Assembly: GCA_048772705.1 (NCBI GenBank)
Contig: JBLWGC010000208.1
Span: forward strand, 1 to 64,000
Source of the DNA: Leidyana gryllorum EB-2025a
Lineage: Eukaryota; Apicomplexa
Direction of reading: 5' to 3'
Length of the DNA: 64,000 nt
How positions within the stretch are numbered: the stretch's first letter is position 1; the number at the start of each line of letters is the position of its first letter. Both the position numbers and the translations under genes were made by a program. The notes under the pieces were generated by a model, which saw only the letters and a list, made by a program, of their open reading frames with translations, was not told the DNA's origin and did no database searches. This document shows positions 9,296-19,586 of this stretch, one piece after another.

Positions 9296-12223
9296 ATGCT
9301 GCAGCCCCATTCTTATATCACTCTCAAGGACCACATCATAGCCTGCCTTTGGATATCAGCCAGTCCGGAAGCAGCCGAGCTTCGCAGGAATGGCTTCTCC
9401 ACTTCGGTCACTCAAGAGAATGAACTGAAGAGGATAATGGTTCGTGGTCCTACTACTACATTGGAGTGAGTATTATTCTCCAGCCGGGTAACAAGCGCAG
9501 CTTCCAGAAGAAGTTTTCTTTGAGTGCCATCGTGGCACAAATCTCATTGCCAGGTCCAACGAAAGTAGTGAAACGTACAGCCAATCAACAATGGTGTTGT
9601 TCAGCATTCTCGAACAGTTCTTCGGTTCCGGAAGCTCTCGCTCCGCTCCGGGAGAAATTCCGATCTGCTCAACGAGACCCCATCCTCTCAGCTCTGCTGG
9701 ACATACCAGTCCTCTCCTGGACGCATGATGTCTTTGGCGATGGTTTGCTCATCAACTTATTTGCACGATGTGATATACACTTCCAGACGTCACTTCTGAG
9801 AAGCTCGAATGTGTGGTTCTCCTTGAGGTCACAACAATCCTTGATCGTGAGCGAAGGTCAGCCATCGACCTTGAAGCCCGTTGCGACTGATCACCCGATA
9901 CCCCCAAATACTTTGACGATGGCCAGCGGGCGCCGTGGACGACGAGGTCGCCGAAAGCGCATCTATAAGGAGCTTTCGTTGAGTCCGGAAGCTGAGCTGC
10001 GCCGCTATCTGGTATGGCCAGCCTCTCTGCCCGAAAGTGAAGTCCTCCTCGATGTGAGGTGGTGTATCCGGGAGCGCCAGTCTTTTCCAGCTTCTTGGGG
10101 TTGGCCCGCTAGGCACTACCTCAGCCTGCTTCTGCGGAGGCCGGTGCTACGCGTTTGTGTCGCTAATGGCTCCATGCTCGTACCGAGCGATGTATTCGCC
10201 GCACGATGGGTATTATGGGCGAATAACAGCGAGTTTCGGGTCGAGGGCCCTGACTCGCTGACAACTTTGGGAAACAGTAATTGGGGGACTAAGTACCTCA
10301 GCCTCAAACACTTCGCTGAACTGCGACATCAAATATCTTGCCGTTGCGCGTGGGACTTCCTGACATTCGTTCAAGAGATATTGAGGGATATACTGAGATC
10401 GTTGAGGAATTTGAAACAAAGAGAACTCCTGCAACGGTGGGCTCCGTGTAGACGCCGATCACTGGAGTTGGCGCCGCATTGCTATCGTGTACCCCGGTGG
10501 AACATTACCAGGCTCTTCAGAGCGTTGATTGGGTGAGTGAGTCTGGAATGCACGGTGCCCCTAGGCTCGTGGTAGCCTTGTCGTCCCTCTCCCCAGGCCC
10601 TATGTGCAAAAGCTGCAGCAGCTGGCCACAAAATTGTTGACTGGACGGATCTGCGGGCAAGTCACTGTGCATGACTGCTTGCACAACGTGGGACTGGCAG
10701 CCATCCGTCAGAAATTGGTGAGAGATTCCTCACTCATAGGTGTGGGAAATATGCTGGCCAAATTCTTTTGGGTACGGATTTGCAAGTTTGTACTGCAGAG
10801 CATTGTCTTCGTCTTGATACGGTACGTGGTGGCCACAAGTAGACTCTTTAATGTGGACAGAAAGTGGTTCCATGTGAGTGTTTTGGCAAATCGTTTCTGC
10901 TTCTTCCGTCGAGTGACGTGGTCGTACCTGACACATGAACATCTGCCCTTGATGCCTTTCACGAAGCTGCTACTGAAGGGAAGCGGATTACGCCCAATCG
11001 TAAACTATCGGCGGGTAAACAGATGCTTCCTGATCGGTCATGCCTCTTAGCCTTTGTCAGACTTCCCCATTGTGGCTGGTTGTTTCAGTGAAAGATTGCA
11101 ACGTGCTGGAATTGTGACAACTTCCTCACCGGTACGCGATTTGTATCGCATTGTAGCCTCTTTACTTCGTGCTCACCTCCCGAGACCCACCGATGCGGTG
11201 CGGGATATCGGCCAAGTTCACAGAAAGCTGCTGCAATTCGTCCGGCAATACAACAAGTATTGTTGTCGGACTGGATGTATGACGAAGCAGCTTCTCTGTG
11301 TGGCAAAATTTGACCTCAGGTCGTGTTTCAACGCGATCGATACAACCGATTTGGAGGGTCGGCTTCTGAAGGACTTGGCGTCTCACCAGTACTTTGCGCT
11401 GTACCCCTTGAAGATTGTTTTGGACCGTTTCAGAACATCTTGCACGTTGTGGGTGCCGAACGCTGATGCCGTGGAGATCAGACAGCGGGTTCGTAGAATC
11501 CAACGTAAGCTGGGGTGGCGTCTGAAGTCTGATGACACCATTTTGGTGGAGAAAGACTCCAAGAAGCCAGTGTTGGTACTACCCAAAGGGGAACTGTTTG
11601 AAATCCTATCCAAAGCATTCCAGATGGCTGGAAAGGAAGGCGGGTTGCCGCAAGGCTTACCCATCTCGTCGCTGTTGTGCGACTACTACCACGCGCGTGG
11701 CGACTGTCGAGTGAGAGCAATTACGGACAAGGCAGCACCTTCGCTGGTCATGCGTTGGACGGATGACGTACTAGTTCTGTGCCCTTCATTAAATTCGACG
11801 CAACTGGTAGTCTCAAGAGCAATGGAGATGTATCAGTCCCACTTGGCAGAAGAGAAGACGGCTATAGAACGGTACCCGCTGCAGGATGAGTGTCTCCTAT
11901 GGAAGCGACCCATTAGCTGGGCTGGTATGACGCTGTGCCCCCGGCTGGTGGGTAATACATTGCGTCTCGAACTTTCTGCGCAGAGAAACCATCTTCTTAC
12001 CTCCGGGGCATCGTTCAGTACTACAGCAGTCCGATTTCAAAAGCAGAAGTTACGGGCTAGACTGGTGGCATGTCACGCTTGGCGAAGCCGCCGCCTTTTT
12101 CTGGACGTGGAACTGAATAGTCTGCGCCACATACGCCTCAACTACAAACTGGCGAGGATGCCACTGCGGTTAATAGGAGCGTGTAAGCCAATCCTGCTCA
12201 GGAAACGACCAACCAAGAACTAG
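9296..12223 (+). CDS. TERT: Telomerase reverse transcriptase
   Basis: TERT copies the telomerase RNA template onto chromosome ends in the nucleus. Proposed exons are 9296-9465, 9501-10532, 10597-11014 and 11051-12223, giving 930 residues; the lengths sum to whole codons. Visible motifs in order: a T-motif-like segment (FFWVRICKFVLQ ... RLFNVDRKWFHV, about residues 450-490), motif 2 GLRPIVN (about 530), motif A FDLRSCFNAID (about 627), motif B' GLPQGLPISSLLC (about 737), motif C MRWTDD (about 776) and motif E WAGMTL (about 830). The 110-residue spacing between A and B' fits the telomerase-specific insertion, which ordinary retroelement RTs lack. The catalytic Asp of motif A and the DD of motif C are present; Thr replaces the usual Val/Leu before DD. 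The extension after motif E is about 100 residues. The stop is one base from the RPL12 stop on the other strand. The N-terminal half is poorly conserved and its start less certain. Confidence 0.88.
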
Positions 12224-12224
12224 T

Positions 12225-12784
12225 TCATGCACTGGGAACCTCTATCTCGCCAGCATCGATGGCTTTCTGGATCTCAGTGGGCTTCTTGCCGTTGACAGTA
12301 CAGCCGACGGCATTAGCAGTGCCCAACATCTCCTTCACTGTTCCCGCCAAGGTGCGAGAAATGATGCCTCTGTTAGCTGACCGCATTTCCCGAGCGATAT
12401 CGACGATAGTGTCGAAGCTGAGGTTGCCCGAATGCTTGATGTTTTTGACCTTCTTCCTGTCACGGGGGGGCTCCTTCAGGGCGCGAATAATGAGGGAAGT
12501 GGCCGTGGGGATGATTTCACAACTGATTTGACGGTTCTGGATCTTCAGCTGCACTGTGACCTTCACTCCTTTCCACGCTTGAGTGGTTTTGGCAATCTCA
12601 TCACCAGCCTTCTTGGGAGCCTGCACAACATTTAAGGATTATGGATCCAATGTGGACCGTCGTATGCACTTACGATACCAAGCGGACCCAACTTGGGTGC
12701 CAGAACGGCGGAGGAACCTGCCTCACCACCGACCTGACGGACGGTGACGTAGGAGATGGCGTTAGGGTCGAACTTGGGCGGCAT
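12225..12784 (-). CDS. RPL12: 60S ribosomal protein L12 (uL11)
   Basis: uL11 builds the stalk base of the large ribosomal subunit and contacts translation factors. Exons are 12784-12674 and 12620-12225, joined over a 53-nt GT-AG intron, for 168 residues, normal for the family. Diagnostic segments are [20 protein letters not shown] at the N-terminus, [16 protein letters not shown] across the splice junction, [19 protein letters not shown] in the middle and [14 protein letters not shown] near the C-terminus. It converges on TERT with one base between the two stop codons. It is divergent from the coiled-coil gene at 12871, leaving an 86-bp shared upstream region. Confidence 0.97.
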
Positions 12785-12870
12785 GATACTTCCTCTCCGT
12801 GTGCTGGCAAAGTTGCGCTCCTTGTATTTTTGTCTTTTTTGTAAGGCTGTTAGGTCTCTTCGCAGGCTCC

Positions 12871-15853
12871 ATGCTATCACGACTGTTCAACAAGGGCGAC
12901 GATGGAGGAAGCAAGGCTACCGTAGCGAAAGTGAGTGAAAGGGCATCTTCCCAATGACTATTTCGTGCCCAGATGGGGACACCCAACCGAATGTATTTCA
13001 ACAAGGAGTTGAAGAGGTGGGTTATACCTGGAACCGAGGAAGCTGCTCGGAAAGAAGCAGCCGAGGCTGACAGGCCTCCCCCTACGGACTCTGATCTGCC
13101 ACCACCGCCACCAGTGGGTGCCCCAGCGCCAAGCACAGGGGATCTGGCAAGTCGATATCCTGTGCCCTGTTACTCTTCATATATAAAATCGACTGGAGAT
13201 CACACGCGTTCCCTGTCATCCAATACAAGACCCGTTACCCCTTGTCCCGATCCTAAAGACCATCCTGGCGGTGGAGAGATTGGCGAGAGTCATACCCATA
13301 CAAAAAGAGATGTACAACAAGGCGTAGTTCCTCCATTGCAGCCTATCCCGCACCCAAAATGTGGGGAGGCCACAATTGATTCCAGTCGTACCAAGAGGAA
13401 CTACGGTACCGATCACGTCACTGTTGGAGATGACGTTGTCAATAATACAGCACGATTCCCCGCACATCCTCCACGACCCAGCAGTCGCCGAGGATCAATG
13501 GGTTCTGATATCGGAGGCCTTCCTCCAGTTGGCGATAACAGACGGATGGGAATGACTCGACCCCCTCTGCCTACGCGCAGGGGAGGGGGCCAGGGCGAGG
13601 GTATGCCGCCACTGCCTCCAGCACAACAACATATTCTGTCAAGCGGCGATGTGGCTTCGTATGTTGGAGGAGATGAAGTTCACCGTCGAGCCTCCACGGC
13701 CCAACGCAGGCAAAGCTCTTTCGATAGCCGAAATTTGAACACCATGCCGCCTCCAAGTGACACCGCGAGCGTCCGGATGTCAACGCGTAGAACCACCAGT
13801 GTTCAGCGTGAGCAGATGACTCTTCTCACACCAGACACTGACTATCCCACATTTGTAGGGCATGTTGGGGGATTGGATACAAGAGTTAATTCTGTTCATC
13901 TGGGATCTCCCCCGATGTCTCCTCAAGGGCGAGGTGCTGCAGCGGAGTACGGTATCGGTGGCTGGTTCGCGTACCGTAATCGTGTTGAGCATGTCAGGCA
14001 GACGTCGGGTCGTTGGACTCCAGACAGCACGACGAAGTTTCAGGCAACTGTAGATCAAGCTCCGACACCCAAAACCTCTGCAGCTTTCCGCATCACCGAC
14101 GGTTTGGAGCGGGAGCTTGCACACGTCTCGACTTTGGCAGACTATGAGTTGGTCGGCACATTGGAAAGCATGGCAGCAATCATCAGATGTGGAACGCGAG
14201 AAGCAGCAATGTTTCCGGCCTCCGTGGCCAGCAACCTGATAGCGTTGTTGAAAGAAGTCAAAGACAAGTATCCCAACAATATCAACCTAGTTGGCGCCGC
14301 GGACACGTTGCTGCACGTGCTCGAGGCTGGGGCTGACATTCCCCAAACATTGACGTTGAACGAGGAACTGATGTCCGCTCAGGTGGCTGCAGTACATCTG
14401 CAACCTCTAACAGAGCTTCGCGAATGCCTTGCCAGGTGCGTGCTTTCCTCACCTTCCTCCAGTAAAGACTTTGTCACCTTGTGCAGGTTGCAAATGGCTT
14501 GGGAAACTCTGGGGCATGCGGATCATGTGGCCAGTCTTGCGCCTGCGTTTGCCCTCGTTGAGAACAGTATCCGACAAAGCACAGAACGTGCCAATACAGC
14601 GTGAGTTGCTTCAGACAGTACGGCTGGGTATTTTCCATTCTGACAGGTTCAAGGATGTTGAACAATTACGATTAGACCTACGGCGGTGCCTCGACTGTTT
14701 CAAAGAAGCGTTGGAAGAATCGCAACGTGTGAATACCACGCTGGAGTCAAAATTAGCAGCGAATCAACTGGACGATCGGGTGGAGGGCGAGTTGGAGGCA
14801 GTCAAGCAACGCAACGAGGCGCTAATGGAAGAGAAGGCTTCACTCGAGCAGAAGTTGGCTGATCTGCGTTCTGAGAGTGAAGGCATCACGAACAGAGTTG
14901 AGAGTGTTTGGAAGCAGCGTATGCACGCTCAAGAGACAGAATTTAGATCCAGATGGGCTCGTCGACTGGACCTCGAACGGAACGAGATGGCTCGTCGGAA
15001 GAAAGTAGACGAGGAGCATCAGAAAGTCGTTGCTTCGCTGGAGGAACGCAATAGCGCTTTGACGAAGGAGTTGGAGGACTTGCGTTGCAGAGAAGTGCAG
15101 GTCCACGGTCATCGTCAACGAGAATACGACGAACAGTTGGTGGAAGCGAGGAGTCACATTCAGGATTTAGAGGAGCAAGTGAGCATTTTGGAGAACACAG
15201 TTGCGGATTTGCGAACCGATCTGGAGTGCGAACGCAGCACCGGCACTCAATTACAGCAAGAGCTGACGCAGACCAAGTCTTCGCTGGACGATGTCCAGAA
15301 GCGTTTGCAGCAGCAACTTGAGGAGGCCGCTGAGCATGCCAGGATATTGGCGGAGGCATCCGAATTGGCGGAGAATAGGCTGATGGAAGCAGAGAAACGA
15401 GCGGACAACCTCGAGGAGAAGGCCCTCGTTGCTCAGGAGGCGCTCTCACAGATGCAGAAGCAAACACAACAACTGCGAGAACAGACGGACGCGGAAGTTG
15501 CACGAACTCGAGAAGCTTTGAATACCGCGGAACATACCCTACGGTGCATGGAGCAGGAACTCAATCACGTACGTACTGAGTTCCAAGCCCGATCGAATCA
15601 GATGGCGGAGGCTACTTTGGGTGACAAGGAACAAGTCCGAAGCGTTTTGCAGGCACTTCGTGGTCGTGCGGATCTCATCGAGCAGACCGCTACTCAATTG
15701 TCCACTGGGATGGAGCGACTACATGGATTGGCATCCAGTCCGTGGCAGCTGTGCGAAGAAATGGAATGTGAGGATATACTCGGCCAAGCTATCCAAACTC
15801 TGTCCCAGTCACCTCTCCCGAGTGCTAATTCGCTGACTGCTGCAGCTTACTGA
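12871..15853 (+). CDS. Coiled-coil protein with Sec16 C-terminal-type motif
   Basis: Exons are 12871-12930, 12973-14435, 14487-14600 and 14647-15853, giving 947 residues. The first 40 residues ([11 protein letters not shown]..., then [16 protein letters not shown] and a Pro-rich run) resemble the conserved C-terminal segment of Sec16, the ER-exit-site scaffold that recruits COPII Sec23. That segment has the same order: a small hydrophobic start, Y/W-DxxxKRWV and a poly-proline tail. Here it sits at the N-terminus and is created by the first splice. A low-complexity Ser/Pro/Arg region follows to about residue 330, then a folded-looking helical part, then about 350 residues of strongly predicted coiled coil (14700-15700). 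A role at ER exit or Golgi membranes is inference from the motif alone. Sec16's central conserved domain is not seen. Confidence 0.8.
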
Positions 15854-16174
15854 ACTGGACTCACCGATAAGCGACGGTGGTGGTAAAGTCTTGTCAATAT
15901 ATTCGCCACACGTAGGACATGCTCTGCCCGCTGCCATATTTGATAGTTTCAGTGGCCCACCACTCGCAAGCTGGAGGGAGTGTGGGAGTCGTGCTCTGTA
16001 TTCTCTCTTTCTGCAACTGCTAGACAGGTTCACTCAATCATCCCCTCCATCACTCAGCCTACCAAGGACACAAACACACTCATTTTGGTTGAACTTGATG
16101 CTGAGGGTGAGTGTTCACTTGGGTTGTGAGACACATCCCTCCTTGGCATGTAAAAATCAATGCGCTAGCTCTCC
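15854..16174. other. Intergenic region between convergent genes
   Basis: This 321-bp stretch lies between the stops of the coiled-coil gene and eIF2 alpha. It is unusually long for this window. It contains pyrimidine-rich runs but no reading frame that can be defended. Confidence 0.6.
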
Positions 16175-17394
16175 TCAATCCTCCTCTCCCTCTCCCTCAC
16201 CGTCGCTAATTCCCTCAACCACTAAACCCATACCTTCGTCAACCTCAGACTCATCATCACTATCATCGCTATCTGACTCGGATTCACTCTCAGACTCCTC
16301 CCGTTCCTCAGCTGGGACTTCTTCAGCTCCGAATACGACAATCTGAACATGTGTGTGCGCATGTATGGTGGATGAAGCTTATCCCGATATCTTACCTCTC
16401 CTTGTTGAGCAAATTCACCCCCAGGAACCTCAGTAACGGTCTTTCTGATCACCTCTAAGGCTTCTTGCACTTTCCGCAAGCCTTCTGCGCGATCCAGGGC
16501 AGTGGCAATGACAGCGTACAATGGCGAAGCGACTAGATGAACTTTAAGGTCGAAATCCTTGGTCGGTTCGTAAAGCTGTTGAGCTGCCAGCAGGGCTTCC
16601 TTCACAGCCACAACTCCTTGACTTCCCGTGCAGCTCACGTGGATGCGAGCCCTGTAACAATTCAAGTGAAATGCAATCAGCAACAAATGGAGCGAAAATG
16701 CATCAGCAACGAATGGAATGAGACGCAGTCAGACAGGAAGCGGCATTACCTGATTCGGAGAGTCTGAGGAGTGAGTCTGGTTTTCATGTCCGTGATGAGC
16801 GCCTCCATAACCTCTGGGGGGCAATCAATCCCCTCGAATGCTTTTTGTGGATCTTCGACTGCTTCCTTGAGACCGTCATAAGCGTGGCCGTACTTTTTGT
16901 ACAACGGCCAAATGGCCACTCTATTGAGATCCATAATCTCCATTTTCAGTTGCTATCGAGCTGTACATCGTATGTGTGAGTGGTAATCCTTACGCTGGCG
17001 ACTTGACGAGCTGTCAAGTACACTTTCTTGGATTTGGAGAATCGCATTTCAGTTACAGCAATATCTTCAGGCGCTACACGCTTCTTGGAGAGATCCACAT
17101 AGCCCTTCTCCGTATCAACACGGACCACCATGACGACTTCTTGTCGACCAACCCGGATAAGTCTGCTTATCGACCGAAAACGTCTCTTGGACAATTCCGA
17201 TGGCAGAATCAATCCCTCCATATTGCCGTACTCTAGGAGGCGCACATATGCTCCCATGTTTTGCTCGAGACGAGCGACCTGGTGTGCGTGAAGATACATA
17301 CCTTAAATATAAACCTTAGACCCACCTTGACCATAACCAAGTCATATGGCTCTGGAAACTCCTTCTCGTAGAAACGGCAGGAATCGTAAGACAT
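16175..17394 (-). CDS. EIF2S1: Translation initiation factor eIF2 subunit alpha
   Basis: eIF2 alpha is the regulatory subunit of the GTPase that brings initiator Met-tRNA to the 40S subunit. Five exons (17394-17326, 17278-16994, 16952-16750, 16651-16396, 16342-16175) give 326 residues, the usual size. The S1 domain is clear: [17 protein letters not shown], then [20 protein letters not shown], which contains the Ser of the stress-phosphorylation loop (SELSKRR), then [19 protein letters not shown]. The helical domain ([18 protein letters not shown]) and the alpha-beta C-terminal domain follow. The tail is very acidic ([20 protein letters not shown]). The start codon lies 36 nt below the stop of the LAMMER kinase gene on the same strand. 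The conserved serine implies control by an eIF2 kinase, which is not encoded here. Confidence 0.96.
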
Positions 17395-17430
17395 TGGGAT
17401 TCCTTTTATGCATTTTTTTGGATGCCTTTG

Positions 17431-19246
17431 TCATTCGTGGAACAAAAAAGGGTCACGAAGCAACTCGGATGGTGTGGCGCGACTCCTAGGCTCCACCCGC
17501 AACATTCGAGAGACGAACCTGATGAAACTTGGAGGAGCATGCTCCAGCACTTCCTGTGATGTGCAAATTGTATGGCCATTCGGTCTGACGTACTGCGAGT
17601 GGCTCGATTTTCTTTACGGTCTGTACAGACTGGACAGATGACGCCCTCTCTGGCCAGGCAAGCCGATCCCTCCGGCTTGTTATCAGATCTCGAGCCCTGC
17701 TCCCAGCTGCCCTGAGCATGTGACGAGGGACGGGCTCAATCATTTTTTCCTGCACCGCCAAAGGGATATATGGGAACCCATAGGTTTTTGTTATTACGAT
17801 CATTGCCAAATGCTCCAGGTGGCTATGGGTGCGAAAAAGAAGCTGTCCGGTGTATAGCTCCGCCAGCAAACATCCCAGGCTCCAAATATCCGACGACTCA
17901 TCCCACCCCAAATCTGAAAGCGATCTGACAGCCATAAGAAGACATACTCACCCAGCATGACCTCAGGAGCTCTGTATTGACGCGTGTTGATCAGAGAGTT
18001 ACGCTCGTCGTCGTTCCACGTCGCACTTCCAAAGTCCACCAGCTTCACGTGAGCATTCCGGGGTCGCGGTGGCCTCCGATCTAAGGTCACATGAGCATAA
18101 CGCTCGAAATATCATCCACCACGCGGTTTACCGACGTGAACACACACAGCACATCGTTCAGCACCTACCAGTTGGCGATCTTTCTGTCGGCGTACTGTCA
18201 ATAAACACCACATTCTCTGGCTGGGGTCGGAAATTCAGCAGAATCTTTTTGAGCTAGAACTCACTTTGATATCGGTGTGTGTTAAGCCGATTTTCTGCAA
18301 GAAAGCCAGGCACCGCAGCAAATCCCGACATATAGTCCGAATATCTTGCATCGCATAACCTTCGCACCGGTGAGCGGCAGTAAACTCAAACAAATCCAGC
18401 CCCAATCGCTCCATCACCAAACAAATTCTCTCCCCATACCGGAACCAACTGTGCAACAGTACACATCCAGAGTCTCCATGGGGGTCTAACTGCTTCAAGC
18501 GGCCGAGGATATCGGCTTCTATAAGTGCAGCTTCTGCATATACGCTTTCGGCCCGCACTGCCTTTATAGCCACGCGATGCCCGGTTTCGGGGTCCTCGCA
18601 TTCCAACACGCGACCGAAAGTACCCTCAGCCAATTGACCTATAACTCGGTATCCTCCCAGATTCATCCCTGGCCGCCTTTACCAAGTTAGACAGATGAGT
18701 AAATGATGTACGTTCATACCATTCGAGATGGGCGGAACGCCCTTTGGTGCTACGCTCATCCGAGTGTGACTGTGGTGCGGACTCCTGATATCTTCGATTA
18801 GAGTCGTGGCCTCGTGTTTGACCCCCATATGATCGGTAATTAGCAGAGTCGGCGTAGTTGCGAGCCGAATCCTGTTGATATTGACGGTTTGAATCATTGT
18901 AAGAACGGCCAAAATCGCGATAACGCTTATATGATGTTGCGTTACGTCGTCTATTAGAGTCGTGTGACCGTGTATCCACATCGTTCAGTCGGCGAGCTGC
19001 GGTAGACCGTGACCCGCCGTAATGTTGATGAGCGTGGTCATCTCGGGGTGGATAGGGATTGTGTGAGAAGGCAGAGCTTTTCCTGTGGGATGGGGACTCG
19101 TGATGGTAAGAGGATATATATTCGAACGTCCTGCGTCTTCGTCTAATGCGAAGCCACCAAGGACGATGTTCCTCAATGGTGCGTCTACGCTTATGATCGT
19201 ATATTTGATGCTCAACTTCATCTGGCACCCATCGTTTCCGGTTCAT
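17431..19246 (-). CDS. LAMMER/CLK-type dual-specificity kinase
   Basis: CLK kinases phosphorylate SR splicing factors in the nucleus. Six exons (19246-18720, 18676-18265, 18220-18169, 18080-17952, 17913-17618, 17553-17431) give 512 residues. The N-terminal 175 residues are rich in Arg, Ser, His and Tyr (RRRRTFEYISSYHHES and similar), like the RS-type tail of CLKs. The kinase domain shows GQLAEGTFGRVLE (P-loop), VAIKAVR (Lys), the family-typical catalytic loop HTDIKPEN, DFGSATW, the substrate-loop segment INTRQYRAPEVML, and SSDIWSLGCLLAEL. The signature EHLAMMER is reduced to EHLAMIVI. It ends with SRATPSELLRDPFLFHE. HTDIKPEN is only formed by splicing, which supports the exon model. eIF2 alpha follows 36 nt later on the same strand. 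Confidence 0.93.
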
Positions 19247-19269
19247 GGAACTTTTCTACGTTGAAAATT

Positions 19270-19439
19270 TCAAGTTGAGCTGGATTGTAGGAGTTTGACG
19301 GCCTCTTTCGCAGCGAGCATGGTCCCCACAACAACTGTGATAATTATGTGTTGACAGCAAACAGAGTGTACTACTGACCAGCGAATTCCACGATCGGCTT
19401 CCACTGATTAGAGTTTTGTTCCTCTTCGTCTGAAGACAT
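19270..19439 (-). CDS. Candidate 41-residue microprotein
   Basis: Two exons (19439-19379 and 19334-19270) joined over a 44-nt GT-AG intron encode 41 residues. An acidic start (MSSDEEEQNSNQWKPIVEFA) is followed by a hydrophobic stretch, VVVGTMLAAKEAVKLL. The shape resembles small tail-anchored or mitochondrial import-type subunits, but no family was recognised. It sits head-to-head with Hsp110 (147 bp between starts) and 23 bp before the LAMMER kinase start on the same strand. It could instead be part of the kinase 5' UTR. Confidence 0.4.
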
Positions 19440-19586
19440 GGAAAGTATCACGAAGTGCTTGATGAATGTGGCTTTGGGGCAGGAAAAGGTGTCAGCTACC
19501 GACTAGACGTACCAAGATCGCGGAATAGCATAGTAAACGACTGACTAGCAAAAAACTCACGTACTAAAATCTTTTGACTTGGTCCC

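Noticed and set aside
12423-12640. Plus-strand frames opposite RPL12
   Set aside because: Shadows of a strongly conserved ribosomal protein gene.
14943-15503. Minus-strand frame of 186 residues inside the coiled-coil gene
   Set aside because: Complement of a biased coiled-coil coding sequence; no motif and no splice context.
15891-16346. Plus-strand Ser-rich frame at the eIF2 alpha 3' end
   Set aside because: Its Ser runs are the complement of the acidic eIF2 alpha tail; no independent evidence of coding.
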